A stretch of 63,840 nucleotides of DNA. Source: DATCYX01 sp963714425 (GTDB lineage: Bacteria; Chloroflexota; Anaerolineae; Anaerolineales; UBA4823). The translations under genes were made by a program, and so were the position numbers. Where the stretch lies: assembly GCA_963714425.1 (NCBI GenBank), contig CAVQOI010000002.1, positions 1 to 63,840 of the forward strand, written 5' to 3'. Positions 9,582-18,141 of this stretch are shown here, piece by piece. A model generated the notes under the pieces. It made no database searches, was not told the DNA's origin, and was given only the letters and a program-made list of their open reading frames with translations. Each line of letters opens with the position of its first letter. Within the stretch, counting starts at the first letter, position 1.

Positions 9582-10685
9582 ATGCCGCCCATTTATCCAT
9601 TTACTGCAATTGTCGCCCAAGATCGCATGAAGCGCGCGCTGGTGTTAAACGCGGTAGATCCGCGCATCGGTGGCGTGCTCATCCGCGGCGAGCGCGGCAC
9701 GGCAAAATCGACGGCGGCGCGCGGCCTGGCAGCCCTGCTGCCGCGCGTGGCTGTGGTGAGCGACTGCCGCTTCGGCTGTGACCCTGATCGCACCTCCACC
9801 TGGTGCACGGAATGCCGCGAGCGCGTGGTCAACGGTGAATCCTTACCGGTAGAGCTGCGTGCCACGCCATTTATCAACCTGCCTGTATCGGCAACAGAAG
9901 ACCGCGTTGTCGGCACGCTGGATATCGAGAAAGCCATCCAGAAGGGCGAGCGCCATTTCGAGCCCGGCGTGCTGGCTGCCGCTAACCGGGGCATGCTCTA
10001 CATCGACGAGGTCAACCTGCTGGACGACCACGTGGTGGACGTGCTGCTCGACTCGGCTGCCATGGGCATGAACATCGTCGAGCGCGAGGGTATCTCCTTC
10101 TCCCACCCGGCGCGCTTTATCCTGGTGGGTACCATGAACCCAGAAGAGGGCGACCTGCGTCCCCAGCTGCTCGACCGCTTTGCCCTCTCGGTAGACATCC
10201 ACGGCGTGCGCGAGGCGCGCGAGCGCGTCCTGATCATGGAGCGCAACCTGGGCTTCGAGAGCGACTCGGAGATCTTCCGCCAGGAGTGGATACCTAAAGA
10301 GGAGACCTTGACTGACCGCATCGAGCAGGCTCGCAAGCTTATCGGGCAGGTGACCTACACCCAACGCGACCTGCTCTCCATCGCCGCCCTGAGCGCCTCG
10401 TTGAACGTCGAGGGCCACCGTGCCGACCTGGTGATCTTGAAGACCGCCCGGGCGCACGCCGCCTTCGAAGGCCGCACAGCCATCAACGAGCGCGATATCG
10501 TCCTGGCTGCCGAGCTGGCTCTGCCGCACCGCATCAAGCGCGGCCCCTTCCACCAGACCGAGATGAGCGTCGAAGACCTGCAAGAACGCATCGAGCAGCT
10601 CCAGGGGGCATCTGTCAGCGAAGGCGAGCCAGAGATGGTGCCCAGCGACCAGCAACAGGAGAGCCTCGAAAAAAAAAAGCCGTGA
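9582..10685 (+). CDS. Magnesium/cobalt chelatase AAA+ ATPase subunit (ChlI/BchI-like)
   Basis: The AAA+ subunit drives metal insertion into a tetrapyrrole. Visible are Walker A GERGTAKSTAARGLAAL, Walker B MLYIDEVNLLDDHVVDVLL, the sensor region GTMNPEEGDLRPQLLDRF and a Cys cluster (FGCDP...WCTEC). The 367 residues fit a ChlI-type subunit with its helical lid. The partner vWA subunit follows with a GTGA overlap. No photosynthesis gene is near, so cobalt chelation for cobalamin is as plausible as magnesium. The 3' end holds A10 in the form GAA AAA AAA AAG CCG TGA, a potential -1 frameshift site that would fuse this subunit to ChlD. Confidence 0.88.
   Translation: MPPIYPFTAIVAQDRMKRALVLNAVDPRIGGVLIRGERGTAKSTAARGLAALLPRVAVVSDCRFGCDPDRTSTWCTECRERVVNGESLPVELRATPFINLPVSATEDRVVGTLDIEKAIQKGERHFEPGVLAAANRGMLYIDEVNLLDDHVVDVLLDSAAMGMNIVEREGISFSHPARFILVGTMNPEEGDLRPQLLDRFALSVDIHGVREARERVLIMERNLGFESDSEIFRQEWIPKEETLTDRIEQARKLIGQVTYTQRDLLSIAALSASLNVEGHRADLVILKTARAHAAFEGRTAINERDIVLAAELALPHRIKRGPFHQTEMSVEDLQERIEQLQGASVSEGEPEMVPSDQQQESLEKKKP
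10657..10679 (+). promoter_or_regulatory. Candidate -1 programmed frameshift signal at the chlI-chlD junction
   Basis: AGGAG (10657-10661) lies 11 bases upstream of the heptamer A AAA AAG (10673-10679), which is in phase with the chlI frame. The chlI stop follows two codons later. Slipping -1 enters the chlD frame through GCC GTG. A GGTGGAG/CTCCAACC pairing with one bulge is possible downstream (about 10692-10730). Spacing and heptamer resemble the dnaX signal of Escherichia coli. Confidence 0.5.
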
Positions 10686-11633
10686 ACGCAGAGGTGGTGG
10701 AGGATGAGGAGTCCCGCCAGGCTCCAACCCAGCCAGCTCCCCAAAAAGTGTTCGAGACCGGAAGCGCCAACTGGTGGGACGGCGGCGAGAAGGTCAACAT
10801 TGGACAGACCTTCATCCCGCGCAGGCTCGAAAATCCCCTGGACCGCATGACACGCCGCCAAAGCGGGCGCCGCTCGCGGACGCGCACCGACCGCAAGCGC
10901 GGGCGCTACGTACAGGCGCGCCCCTCACCGGGCAAGCCCGACGACCTGGCATTCGATGCCACACTGCGCGCCGCGGCGCCTTTCCAGAAGCAGCGCAGCG
11001 CCTTGCGCAAACGCGTGGCTTTTGCCATCCGCTCCAGCGATTACCAGCGCAAGGTGCGGGTCAAGAAAACCGCCAACCTGGTGCTGTTTGTGGTGGATGC
11101 CTCCTGGTCGATGGCGGTGGCTGAGCGCATGTCGGCGACCAAGGGCGCCATCCTGTCTCTACTGACCGATGCCTACCAGCGCCGCGACCGGGTGGGACTG
11201 GCGGTCTTCCAGAAGGACCGCGCCACCCTGGTGCTGCCCCCCACCAACTCGGTGGAGCTGGCCAAGCGCGCCCTGGCGGATATCCCCGTAGGCGGTAAGA
11301 CGCCCCTCTCCGCCGGGCTGTACCTGGCGCATAACGTGATCCAAAAGGAGCGCATTGTCCACCCGGACGTGATGCCGCTGATCATCCTGCTCACAGATGG
11401 AGCCGGCAATGTCTCGATAAGTCATTTGCCCCCGCAGGACGAAGCGCACCAGATCGCCGAGTTCGATCTCGGAGGATGAGATCCGCTGCGTGGTGATCAA
11501 CATGGAGCACGCCGCCTTCGACCAGGGACTGGCTCAGGCGCTGGCAGAACATCTCAAGGCGCCATGCTATACGCTGAGCGAGCTGAAGGCGGAGGTGCTG
11601 TACCAGAAGGTGCGCGAGGAGATGGTGGCTTAA
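10682..11633 (+). CDS. Chelatase vWA subunit (ChlD/BchD-like, lacking its own AAA domain; one frameshift)
   Basis: Partner of the AAA+ subunit. It has an N-terminal linker and basic region (RRQSGRRSRTRTDRKRGR) and a von Willebrand A domain with a complete MIDAS start (VVDASWSMAVAERM), the conserved Thr/Gly segment (VGGKTPLSAGLYLA) and ILLTDGAGN. Classical ChlD carries an N-terminal AAA domain, which is absent unless -1 frameshifting joins it to ChlI. The frame breaks near 11463 (AEFDLGG-stop): skipping one base in TTCGATCTCG restores SEDEIRCVVINMEHAAFDQG and ends at TAA 11631-11633. GTG start overlaps the chlI stop. Confidence 0.82.
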
Positions 11634-11642
11634 GGCTATTCA

Positions 11643-11719
11643 CCACGGATGGACACAGATGAACACTGATCCCCATATTGCTAAGAAGAATATCCGTGTG
11701 CATCCGTGTGCATCTGTGG
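11643..11719. repeat. Word repeat family A, copy 2
   Basis: CCACGGAT/ACACAGAT/ACACTGAT words on the left, then ATCCGTGTGCATCCGTGTG and CATCTGTGG on the right. The right arm runs into the 5' end of the next coding region. Confidence 0.65.
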
Positions 11720-13203
11720 CTAAATCGATTATTGCGGTCGCACTCGTTCTCCTTCTGGGCGCATGCGGCAGAGGAGGCAGCCCGGCGGGGACGGCTACGA
11801 ACACGCCGATGGTTGAGGCGGCGACCGGCACTCTCGTTGCAAGCGCAACCCCCACCCCCAGCACCACGGCAACAATAACACCCGCCCCAACCCCACTCGA
11901 CCTGCCCGCCACGCGCTACACGTTGATCGTGGTGTTGAACTACTCTGCGCACCTCCTGGTGGTGGACGAAAAGATCGAGTTTTACAACCGCTTTCCCGAG
12001 GCGATAAGCGAGCTGCCCCTGATCGTTGAGCCGATGCGCTATCCCGGGGCGTTCACGTTGAAAGGTATCGCCTGGGAGAGCGGGGCGGCTGTCGAGGATT
12101 ACAACTTCGAAAGCGGCCGGCTGCTCATCCGGCTGCTCCAGCCGCTTCAACCGGGCGGCCGCCTGGGGCTATCGCTCAATTACGAGCTGAGATTGCCATC
12201 GCCGGTGCCATCCGCTGCAGTGCGCCCGATCCCCTTTGGGTACACGTTACGCCAGACCAACCTGGTGGACTGGTTCCCTTTCATCCCGCCGTACAGGCCG
12301 GGGGAGGGCTGGCTGGCGCAGGAGGCGGGCTTCTTCGGCGAACACCTGGCTTACGAGCAGGCGGATTTCGATGTGAGCCTGACCATTCCCGATGACCCTG
12401 GCATCCTGGTGGTGGCGGCGTCCGCCCCCGCGCAGGTGGAGGGTGAATGGCGGCGCTACCAGCACGAAGCGGCTCGCAACTTCGCAATCTCGGTGAGCCC
12501 TGAGTACCGCGTTTACACCACCACGGTGGGCACCACCACGGTGCTCAGCTATGCCTTTGGCTTCCACGAAACAGCAGGGCAGGCGGTGCTGGAGACAACC
12601 GCGGAATCTGTCCAGCTGTACAACCAGCTGTACGGCGAGTATCCGCGCGAGCTGATCAGCGCGGTGGAGGCCGATTTCCTGGACGGTATGGAGTACGACG
12701 GGCTGTATTTCCTGAGCAACGGCTTCTACAACCTGTACCAGGGCACGCCGGGCGAGTACATGATCGCCATCGCGGCGCACGAGACTGCGCACCAGTGGTT
12801 CTATGCATCGGTAGGCAACGACCAGGCGCTGGAGCCCTGGCTGGACGAGGCGCTGTGCACTTACAGCGAGCGGCTGTTCTATGAGCGGCTGCACCCGGAG
12901 GCGCTGGACTGGTGGTGGGAGTACCGCATAGACTACTACCAGCCGCAGGGCTGGGTGGACGGGAGCATTTACAACCCAGCGGGTTACCTGGCTTACCGCG
13001 ACGCTATTTACCTCAACGGGGCGGTGTTCCTGGAGGCGCTGCGGAAGCAGGTGGGGGATGAGGCGTTCTTCGCCTTCTTGAAGGATTATGCGGGGCAGAT
13101 GCGGGGGGGAATTGCCACGCGGGAGGATTTCTTCCGCATCCTGGGGGAGCATACGGGGGAAGATATCGGGCCGCTGGTGAAGATATATTTCCAGAAGCCA
13201 TAA
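11716..13203 (+). CDS. M1-family-like zinc metallopeptidase, lipoprotein
   Basis: The start at GTG 11716 gives a compact lipoprotein signal (MAKSIIAVALVLLLGACGRG, lipobox LLGAC) and a Thr/Pro linker. An in-frame ATG at 11659 would add 19 residues that are pure repeat-A sequence, so it is unlikely to be the real start. The catalytic core is IAAHETAHQWFYASVGNDQA (HExxH) followed by LDEALCTYSERLFYE, whose Glu lies at the spacing of gluzincins. A beta-rich N-terminal domain precedes it, as in M1 aminopeptidases. Probably an exported, membrane-anchored peptidase that digests external peptides. Repeat families A and B flank the gene on its two sides. Confidence 0.85.
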   Translation: MAKSIIAVALVLLLGACGRGGSPAGTATNTPMVEAATGTLVASATPTPSTTATITPAPTPLDLPATRYTLIVVLNYSAHLLVVDEKIEFYNRFPEAISELPLIVEPMRYPGAFTLKGIAWESGAAVEDYNFESGRLLIRLLQPLQPGGRLGLSLNYELRLPSPVPSAAVRPIPFGYTLRQTNLVDWFPFIPPYRPGEGWLAQEAGFFGEHLAYEQADFDVSLTIPDDPGILVVAASAPAQVEGEWRRYQHEAARNFAISVSPEYRVYTTTVGTTTVLSYAFGFHETAGQAVLETTAESVQLYNQLYGEYPRELISAVEADFLDGMEYDGLYFLSNGFYNLYQGTPGEYMIAIAAHETAHQWFYASVGNDQALEPWLDEALCTYSERLFYERLHPEALDWWWEYRIDYYQPQGWVDGSIYNPAGYLAYRDAIYLNGAVFLEALRKQVGDEAFFAFLKDYAGQMRGGIATREDFFRILGEHTGEDIGPLVKIYFQKP

Positions 13204-13210
13204 TATTTTT

Positions 13211-13290
13211 AACACGAAGGGCACTAAGGGGACACCAAGGATCACAAAGAATTCTTTATACTTTATATATCCTTTGTGTCCTTCGTGTTA
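13211..13290. repeat. Word repeat family B, copy 1 (inverted)
   Basis: AACACGAAGGGCACTAAGG on the left and CCTTTGTGTCCTTCGTGTT on the right form a long imperfect hairpin downstream of the peptidase gene. It could also act as a transcription end for either strand. Confidence 0.65.
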
Positions 13291-13373
13291 ATGACTCTCT
13301 CCGTGTCCATGATCCAAGGTAGTAGGGCGGCTATCCATAGCCGCGATTTTATAATACCGGACAGCAGGTTGGA

Positions 13374-13459
13374 CCACGAAGAAGCGAAAGGCGGCGAAAT
13401 GCACGAAAGGGCAGGGCGACCTTTTGATCCTTTGTGCCCCTTCGTGACCTTTGTGTTAA
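13374..13459. repeat. Word repeat family B, copy 2
   Basis: CCACGAAGAAGCGAAAGG and GCACGAAAGG on the left, CCTTTGTGCCCCTTCGTG and ACCTTTGTGTTAA on the right. A small GCGGCTAT/ATAGCCGC hairpin precedes it at 13327-13344. Together with copy 1 it fills the 13204-13465 spacer. Confidence 0.6.
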
Positions 13460-13465
13460 GAGGTT

Positions 13466-14641
13466 TTACACAATCTTCCCCGCCAGCGTCCGGCGCAGGG
13501 CTTCATCCCGTTCAACGCGGGACATCAGCCCAGCCCAGCCTTGCGCGAACGCGCCATAACGCGGGGCGTGGCGCAGGGCGTGCTCCTGGGCGGCGGCCAG
13601 GATGGCCTCGGGCTCGCCGAAGCGGGCGACCAGCTCGGGGGTAGCCTCGGCCTGCAATGCGGATAGCGCCGCCTCGGGCAGGTCATCGCCCAGCAAGGCG
13701 CCCGGGTAAGGCTCGAGCCAATCAGGGCGGTCGTAGCCGTGCAGCTGCAATTTCTCGCGCTCGTAGATAAAGCGGAAGACGTCCTCGCGCAGGCGCTGGT
13801 AGATGGGGGTGTCGTAGTGGTGGGGGGGCAGGTGCAGGATGGTGAGGGCAGGATCGAACCACCATTGGATGCCATCCAGGCGGGCGTTGATCAGGTAGTC
13901 GATGTCCTCGCCACGCGTGATGCCAGGATCGAAGGGCACGCGGGTGAAAAGGTCTCGGTGGAAGACCATATTGCCGCCCAGCGCCATGGGGGCAGGGCGC
14001 AGCCCGCCCTCCCCGGCGGTGAGCATGCGCATGGCCTGGTTGATGAAGCGCCCCTTGTCGCGCAGCGGGTTGCCGGTGGAGGCGAACTCGGGCAAAAGCA
14101 CGCTGCCGTCCGGCTGCAGGTAGGGGCCCGCCAGGCCGAGGACGCGCTCGCCATCTACTGTCTGGCCCACGTAAGCCTGGGCGCGTTCGACGTAATCGGG
14201 CTGGACGCTCTCGTCATCATCCAGGGCGATGACCACCTGCGCCTCAAGGATATGCGGGACGAGCAATTGCAGGTTGCGGATGCCGCCGTAGCTGCCCAGG
14301 TGCAGCCCATCTGCGGGCAAGCTGGCGGCTCGCAAGGTCTCCTGCATGCCGTCCCAGGCGGGAGCGTCGCACACACGCAGGTTTAAACGGTCGCGGTAGG
14401 GCCTCAACAGGCGGCGCATGTGCTCTGCTGCCGCCGGGCCGAGATCCGGATGAGCCAGTCCGGTGAGGACCAGGGTGGTGAAGTCCGGGTCGCGCTGCTG
14501 GCTCAGGTCGTCCAGCAGGCGGGGCAGGGTCGAGTCGCCATCCAGGGGGGTGGGATGGTCGTAGGCGGCCGTCTCCGGGCGGTCGGACTCGCCCGAGGGC
14601 CAGGTCCAATAGGTGGGGATGATGACAAATGTATTCTTCAC
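13466..14641 (-). CDS. Family-2-like glycosyltransferase
   Basis: The N-terminus (VKNTFVIIPTYW) and GSYGGIRNLQLLVPHILEAQ followed by VVIALDDDESVQPDYVERA resemble GT-A glycosyltransferases; the DDD run would hold the metal and nucleotide sugar. Later LGGNMVFHRDLF and ITRGEDIDYLINARL fit the acceptor region. The start GTG 14641 is preferred because it overlaps the galE stop in a GTGA arrangement and begins exactly at the conserved fold; an upstream start would add 16 residues overlapping galE. Coupling to galE suggests a galactose-containing surface glycan, which is an inference. Confidence 0.75.
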   Translation of the reverse strand: MKNTFVIIPTYWTWPSGESDRPETAAYDHPTPLDGDSTLPRLLDDLSQQRDPDFTTLVLTGLAHPDLGPAAAEHMRRLLRPYRDRLNLRVCDAPAWDGMQETLRAASLPADGLHLGSYGGIRNLQLLVPHILEAQVVIALDDDESVQPDYVERAQAYVGQTVDGERVLGLAGPYLQPDGSVLLPEFASTGNPLRDKGRFINQAMRMLTAGEGGLRPAPMALGGNMVFHRDLFTRVPFDPGITRGEDIDYLINARLDGIQWWFDPALTILHLPPHHYDTPIYQRLREDVFRFIYEREKLQLHGYDRPDWLEPYPGALLGDDLPEAALSALQAEATPELVARFGEPEAILAAAQEHALRHAPRYGAFAQGWAGLMSRVERDEALRRTLAGKIV

Positions 14642-15648
14642 GGGTATCCGGCGGGGTTGGCGGACTGCCAGCGCCAGACGTCGGCGCACATCTCATCCAG
14701 GCCGAGGCGGGCGCTCCAACCCAGCTCTGCATTGGCTTTGGCGGGATCGGCGTAGGTGATAGCCACGTCGCCGGGGCGGCGCTCGACGATGCGGTAGGGG
14801 ATATCCCGCCCGCAAGCTCGCTGGAATGCTGCCACCACCTCCAGCACGCTGAAGCCGCGTCCCGTGCCCAGGTTATAGGCCGCCACGCCGGGCTTATCCA
14901 CGAGCTTTTCGAGGGCGCGCAGGTGACCGACCGCCAGATCGACCACGTGGATGTAATCGCGCACGCCGGTACCGTCGGAAGTGGGGTAATCGCTCCCGAA
15001 TACGGACAGGCGCTCCAGCCGCCCCACGGCGACCTGGGCGATGTAAGGCATCAGGTTGTTGGGGATGCCGTTGGGGTCCTCGCCGATGCGCCCGGAGGGG
15101 TGCGCCCCCACCGGGTTGAAGTAGCGCAGCAGCACGGCGTTCCAGTCCGGGTCGGCGGCGTACAGGTCATGCAGCATCTCTTCGATGATCAGCTTGGTGC
15201 GCCCGTAGGGGTTGGTGGTGGAGAGTGGGAAGTCCTCGGTGATGGGCACCTTGTGCGGGTCGCCGTACACGGTGCACGACGAGCTGAAAACGATGTCCTT
15301 GACGCCGTGGGCAGCCATGACCTTAAGCAAAACCAAGGTACCGGTGACGTTGTTGTGGTAGTAGCGCAGCGGCTGCTCCACCGATTCGCCCACGGCTTTG
15401 AGGCCGGCGAAGTGGATGACGGCATCCACCTTACCCTTACGGAAGACCGCATCCAGGGCAGGCTCGTCGAGCAGGTCAACCTCGTAAAAGGCTGTGGGGC
15501 GACCGGCGATGGCCTCCACGCGGCGCACAGCTTCAACTTTGCTATTGGAGAGGTTATCGACGATGACGACTTCGTAGCCGGCTTGGAGCAGCTCCACGCA
15601 GGTGTGGCTACCAATATAACCGGCCCCTCCGGTGACTAAGATTCTCAT
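14638..15648 (-). CDS. galE: UDP-glucose 4-epimerase
   Basis: Interconverts UDP-glucose and UDP-galactose. The Rossmann start MRILVTGGAGYIGSHTCVEL, VIHFAGLKAVGESV, SSSCTVYGDP, the catalytic YGRTK and AYNLGTGRGFSVLEV are all present. Length from ATG 15648 is 336 residues, normal. That start follows GAGGG at good spacing; the open frame extends 16 codons further upstream but these are repeat-A sequence. The stop overlaps the glycosyltransferase start by four bases. Confidence 0.95.
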   Translation of the reverse strand: MRILVTGGAGYIGSHTCVELLQAGYEVVIVDNLSNSKVEAVRRVEAIAGRPTAFYEVDLLDEPALDAVFRKGKVDAVIHFAGLKAVGESVEQPLRYYHNNVTGTLVLLKVMAAHGVKDIVFSSSCTVYGDPHKVPITEDFPLSTTNPYGRTKLIIEEMLHDLYAADPDWNAVLLRYFNPVGAHPSGRIGEDPNGIPNNLMPYIAQVAVGRLERLSVFGSDYPTSDGTGVRDYIHVVDLAVGHLRALEKLVDKPGVAAYNLGTGRGFSVLEVVAAFQRACGRDIPYRIVERRPGDVAITYADPAKANAELGWSARLGLDEMCADVWRWQSANPAGYP

Positions 15649-15672
15649 AGTTGTTCCCTCAAGAGGTATAAA

Positions 15673-15750
15673 CCACAGATAAACACAGATGAACACTGAT
15701 GTTTTCTAACAACGGTTTATCTGTGTTTATCCGTGTCCATCTGTGATCAA
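15673..15750. repeat. Word repeat family A, copy 3
   Basis: CCACAGATAAACACAGATG on the left and TTTATCTGTGTTTATCCGTG plus CCATCTGTGATCAA on the right. It sits between galE and the GxxExxY gene and overlaps the latter's last codons. Confidence 0.7.
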
Positions 15751-16159
15751 TGTCCTGAACGCGCTGATAAAGCGATCCGTTTGATTTCGACGCGGGGTTT
15801 ACCAAAATTAATCAGCAAGCACAGGCGCATGCCAGTAGCTTTTAGATAATTGATGCATTGCGCCCAGTGGGCTTCGTCAAGAGCCTTGGCTGCTTTGATC
15901 TCAACAATTATTTGACCATCCACAAGCAAATCAGCAAAATACTCGCCGACATGCACTCCATCATACCAGACCTGCATTGGCTGCTGTTTCACCACCGCAA
16001 TCCGGCTTTCTCTATCTCCAAGGCGAGTGCGTTCTCATACACCTTTTCCAGAAAGCCTGCACCTAATGTGTTGCTGACCGTGAAAGCACAACCAATGATC
16101 TTCTCGGTAACCGGATTCAAGCCAGGTAAATCGGAAGATTCATCTTTCGGGTTCCCCAT
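15747..16159 (-). CDS. GxxExxY protein, PD-(D/E)XK nuclease-like (one frameshift)
   Basis: The motif GAGFLEKVYENALALE gives the GxxExxY signature, followed by a V-W-Y-D-G strand, EYFADLLVDG and IIVEIKAAKALDEAH, where D and ExK match a PD-(D/E)XK nuclease core (Pfam places this family in PDDEXK_3). The two halves lie in different frames joined near 15993 at CGGTGGTGAAA, where one G seems missing. ATG 16159 is the better start, since the longer frame reads through a family A repeat. The family is widespread but its role is not established. Repeats of the same orientation flank the gene on both sides. Confidence 0.8.
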
Positions 16160-16190
16160 CTGTGTCAATCCGTGTTTATCTGTGGTCAAT
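16157..16190. repeat. Word repeat family A, copy 4
   Basis: CATCTGTGTCAATCCGTG then TTTATCTGTGGTCAA. It has the same orientation as the right arm of copy 3, so the GxxExxY gene lies between direct copies. Confidence 0.65.
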
Positions 16191-16198
16191 TTTGAGCA

Positions 16199-16990
16199 TC
16201 AAGCCAAAAAGAATTTGGCAGCTGCCAGAAGAGCGAACAGCAACCCCACCAGGATGGCGGCGGCGAAGATGACACCCGGCTCGCGCCGGTCGTGCAGCTT
16301 GGGCTCACCCATCTCAGATTCAACGCCCAGCAGCGGTCCGCCAAACCAGGTAAAAAGCGTGCCCGCGATCAGCCCGCCCAGGTGCCCCCAGTTATCGATG
16401 CCCGGTGAAAGACCAATGACCAGGTTAATGCCCGCAACGGTGAGGATGTTGATCAGGGCGCGCTGGGCGTTACGCCCGAACAGCGCCCGGTTTTGGTAGA
16501 GGAAAACCCCTTGCGCGCCAAGCAGCGCAAAGATGGCGGTGGAGGCGCCCAGCGAGTATTTCGGTGAGAGCAGGAAAGAGAGCACGTTGCCTCCAAAGCC
16601 GCCCAGCAGGTACAGAGCAGAAAAACGTGTATGCCCAAAATGCCGCTCCAGCCCCGGACCCAGCACATACAGGGCGTACATATTGAAGCCGATGTGCAGA
16701 AACGAACCGGTCGAGTGCAGGAACATGGGCGTCAGCAGCCGCCATAGCTGACCGCTCAGGATGGCAGCATTGTCCTTCCACCCCAGGGCAGCCGGGTAAT
16801 CGACCCCGTCCAGGGCGATGCGGCTGGCTTGCTGCAGCAGGTAGACCAGAATGGTGATCCCTATCAGCGTGTAAGTCACCCAGGGGGTTGACTGCGGGGC
16901 TTTCACCGCCACCCAGCGGCGAGTCTCTCCCGGTGGGGGCGGAGGACCTTCCTGGGGAGGGGTGGGCGGGCTCTGATCCGGGGCGTTCAC
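16199..16990 (-). CDS. Rhomboid-family intramembrane serine protease
   Basis: A Pro-rich cytosolic N-terminus (about 35 residues) leads into six or seven membrane segments. The catalytic Ser is in YSLGASTAIFALLGAQG and the His in NWGHLGGLIAGTLF; the loop HIGFNMYALYVLGPGLE carries the conserved Asn. Rhomboids cut membrane helices, often to release proteins from the surface. The GTG start overlaps the gmk stop by four bases. The C-terminal helix continues to the end without a further domain. Confidence 0.93.
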   Translation of the reverse strand: MNAPDQSPPTPPQEGPPPPPGETRRWVAVKAPQSTPWVTYTLIGITILVYLLQQASRIALDGVDYPAALGWKDNAAILSGQLWRLLTPMFLHSTGSFLHIGFNMYALYVLGPGLERHFGHTRFSALYLLGGFGGNVLSFLLSPKYSLGASTAIFALLGAQGVFLYQNRALFGRNAQRALINILTVAGINLVIGLSPGIDNWGHLGGLIAGTLFTWFGGPLLGVESEMGEPKLHDRREPGVIFAAAILVGLLFALLAAAKFFLA

Positions 16991-17610
16991 AGGCTCACCT
17001 TGCGGGGGTGTACGCGGTGGTGCTCAGCCTGGATGATCGCCAGGATGGTATCCACAGTCTCGTCCAATCGGTTTTCGGCGTTGACCACCACGTAATCGAA
17101 CTCATTCAGGCGCTGCATCTCCTGGCGGGCGGTGGCGATGCGCAGCTTGAGGGCTTCGGGAGACTCGGTCATGCGCCTCTCCAGGCGGCTAACCATCTCT
17201 TCTTCACTGCTGGTCGATAGAAATATGAGCAGAGCATCCGGCGAGAGCTTGCGCACTGTGGCTGCGCCCTGGACGTCCAGGCGCATGACTACATCGCTCC
17301 CGCTGGCCAGCGCCTGGCGCACCTGCTCTTTGGGGATACCTTTATAATCCTTGTAGACGATGGCGTATTCGAGCAGCTCATCGCGCTCGATCATCTCGGC
17401 GAACTCGTCTTTCGAGAGGAAAAAGTAATCCACGCCATGGTTTTCTTCCGGGCGGGGCTGGCGGTTGGTGGCGGTAATGACAAAGTGGAAGGGCAGCTTG
17501 CGCCTCTTCATGTGCTCAATGACCGTATCCTTGCCCACGCCCGATGGTCCAGAGATGACGATCAGGAGCGGCGTGTGCTGTGGTTTGTAATATGAGTTTT
17601 GATTAGCCAT
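16987..17610 (-). CDS. gmk: Guanylate kinase
   Basis: Phosphorylates GMP to GDP. P-loop LIVISGPSGVGKDTVIEHM, TATNRQPRPEENHGVDYFF (GMP binding), YKDYKGIPKEQV and VMRLDVQGAATVRKL are typical. About 207 residues. ATG 17610 is preferred over an upstream TTG three codons earlier; no ribosome site is obvious for either. It is the first gene of a two-gene unit with the rhomboid protease. Confidence 0.95.
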   Translation of the reverse strand: MANQNSYYKPQHTPLLIVISGPSGVGKDTVIEHMKRRKLPFHFVITATNRQPRPEENHGVDYFFLSKDEFAEMIERDELLEYAIVYKDYKGIPKEQVRQALASGSDVVMRLDVQGAATVRKLSPDALLIFLSTSSEEEMVSRLERRMTESPEALKLRIATARQEMQRLNEFDYVVVNAENRLDETVDTILAIIQAEHHRVHPRKVSL

Positions 17611-17745
17611 AAGATTCAAATTAGAGGCGGGAGAGAAATACAGGGCTATTCACTCCATCCCCTGGTTGCCTAATCCCATTGATTCGTGATTAAATTGCGA
17701 CACCTGATTATAATTCAAGAAAGCTAAACACCCTGGAGGTACGGC

Positions 17746-18141
17746 ATGCCGTTTTACCAGTATCTCTGCCTGAACTGCCGCAGACGATTCGAAACATTTT
17801 TAAGCTACAGCGATTACGGGAGCAAGGTGGTGCACTGCCCGCACTGCCAGAGCGACCAGGTGCGACGGCGTATCGGGCGGGTGCGCGTGGCCCGTACGGA
17901 CGACAGCCGCCTGGAAGACCTGGCTGATCCCACCCAGCTGGCCGGCCTGGAAGACGACCCGAAAGCCCTGGGGCGCATGATGCGCAAGATGGGCCGGGAG
18001 ATGGGCGAGGAGATGGGTCCTGAGTTTGATGAGGTGATCGACCGGCTGGAGGCGGGCCAATCGCCGGAAGATATCGAGAAGGAGCTTCCCGAGCTGGGCG
18101 ATGGCGGGGGTGGGGCAGGGGGCTTTGATGATGATTTTTAG
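17746..18141 (+). CDS. FmdB-type zinc ribbon regulatory protein
   Basis: Small protein with an N-terminal zinc ribbon: YLCLNCRRRFETF and VHCPHCQSDQVRRR provide two CxxC knuckles. An acidic helical region and a Gly/Asp-rich tail follow (GDGGGGAGGFDDDF). FmdB-like proteins are putative regulators; their target is not known. GGAGG lies six bases before the ATG, and TATAAT at about 17709 is a likely -10. It converges on the SDR gene, and the two stops overlap. Confidence 0.85.
   Translation: MPFYQYLCLNCRRRFETFLSYSDYGSKVVHCPHCQSDQVRRRIGRVRVARTDDSRLEDLADPTQLAGLEDDPKALGRMMRKMGREMGEEMGPEFDEVIDRLEAGQSPEDIEKELPELGDGGGGAGGFDDDF

Noticed and set aside
14629..15639. A 336-codon open frame antisense to galE
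   Set aside because: galE is complete on the minus strand; the antisense product shows no domain.
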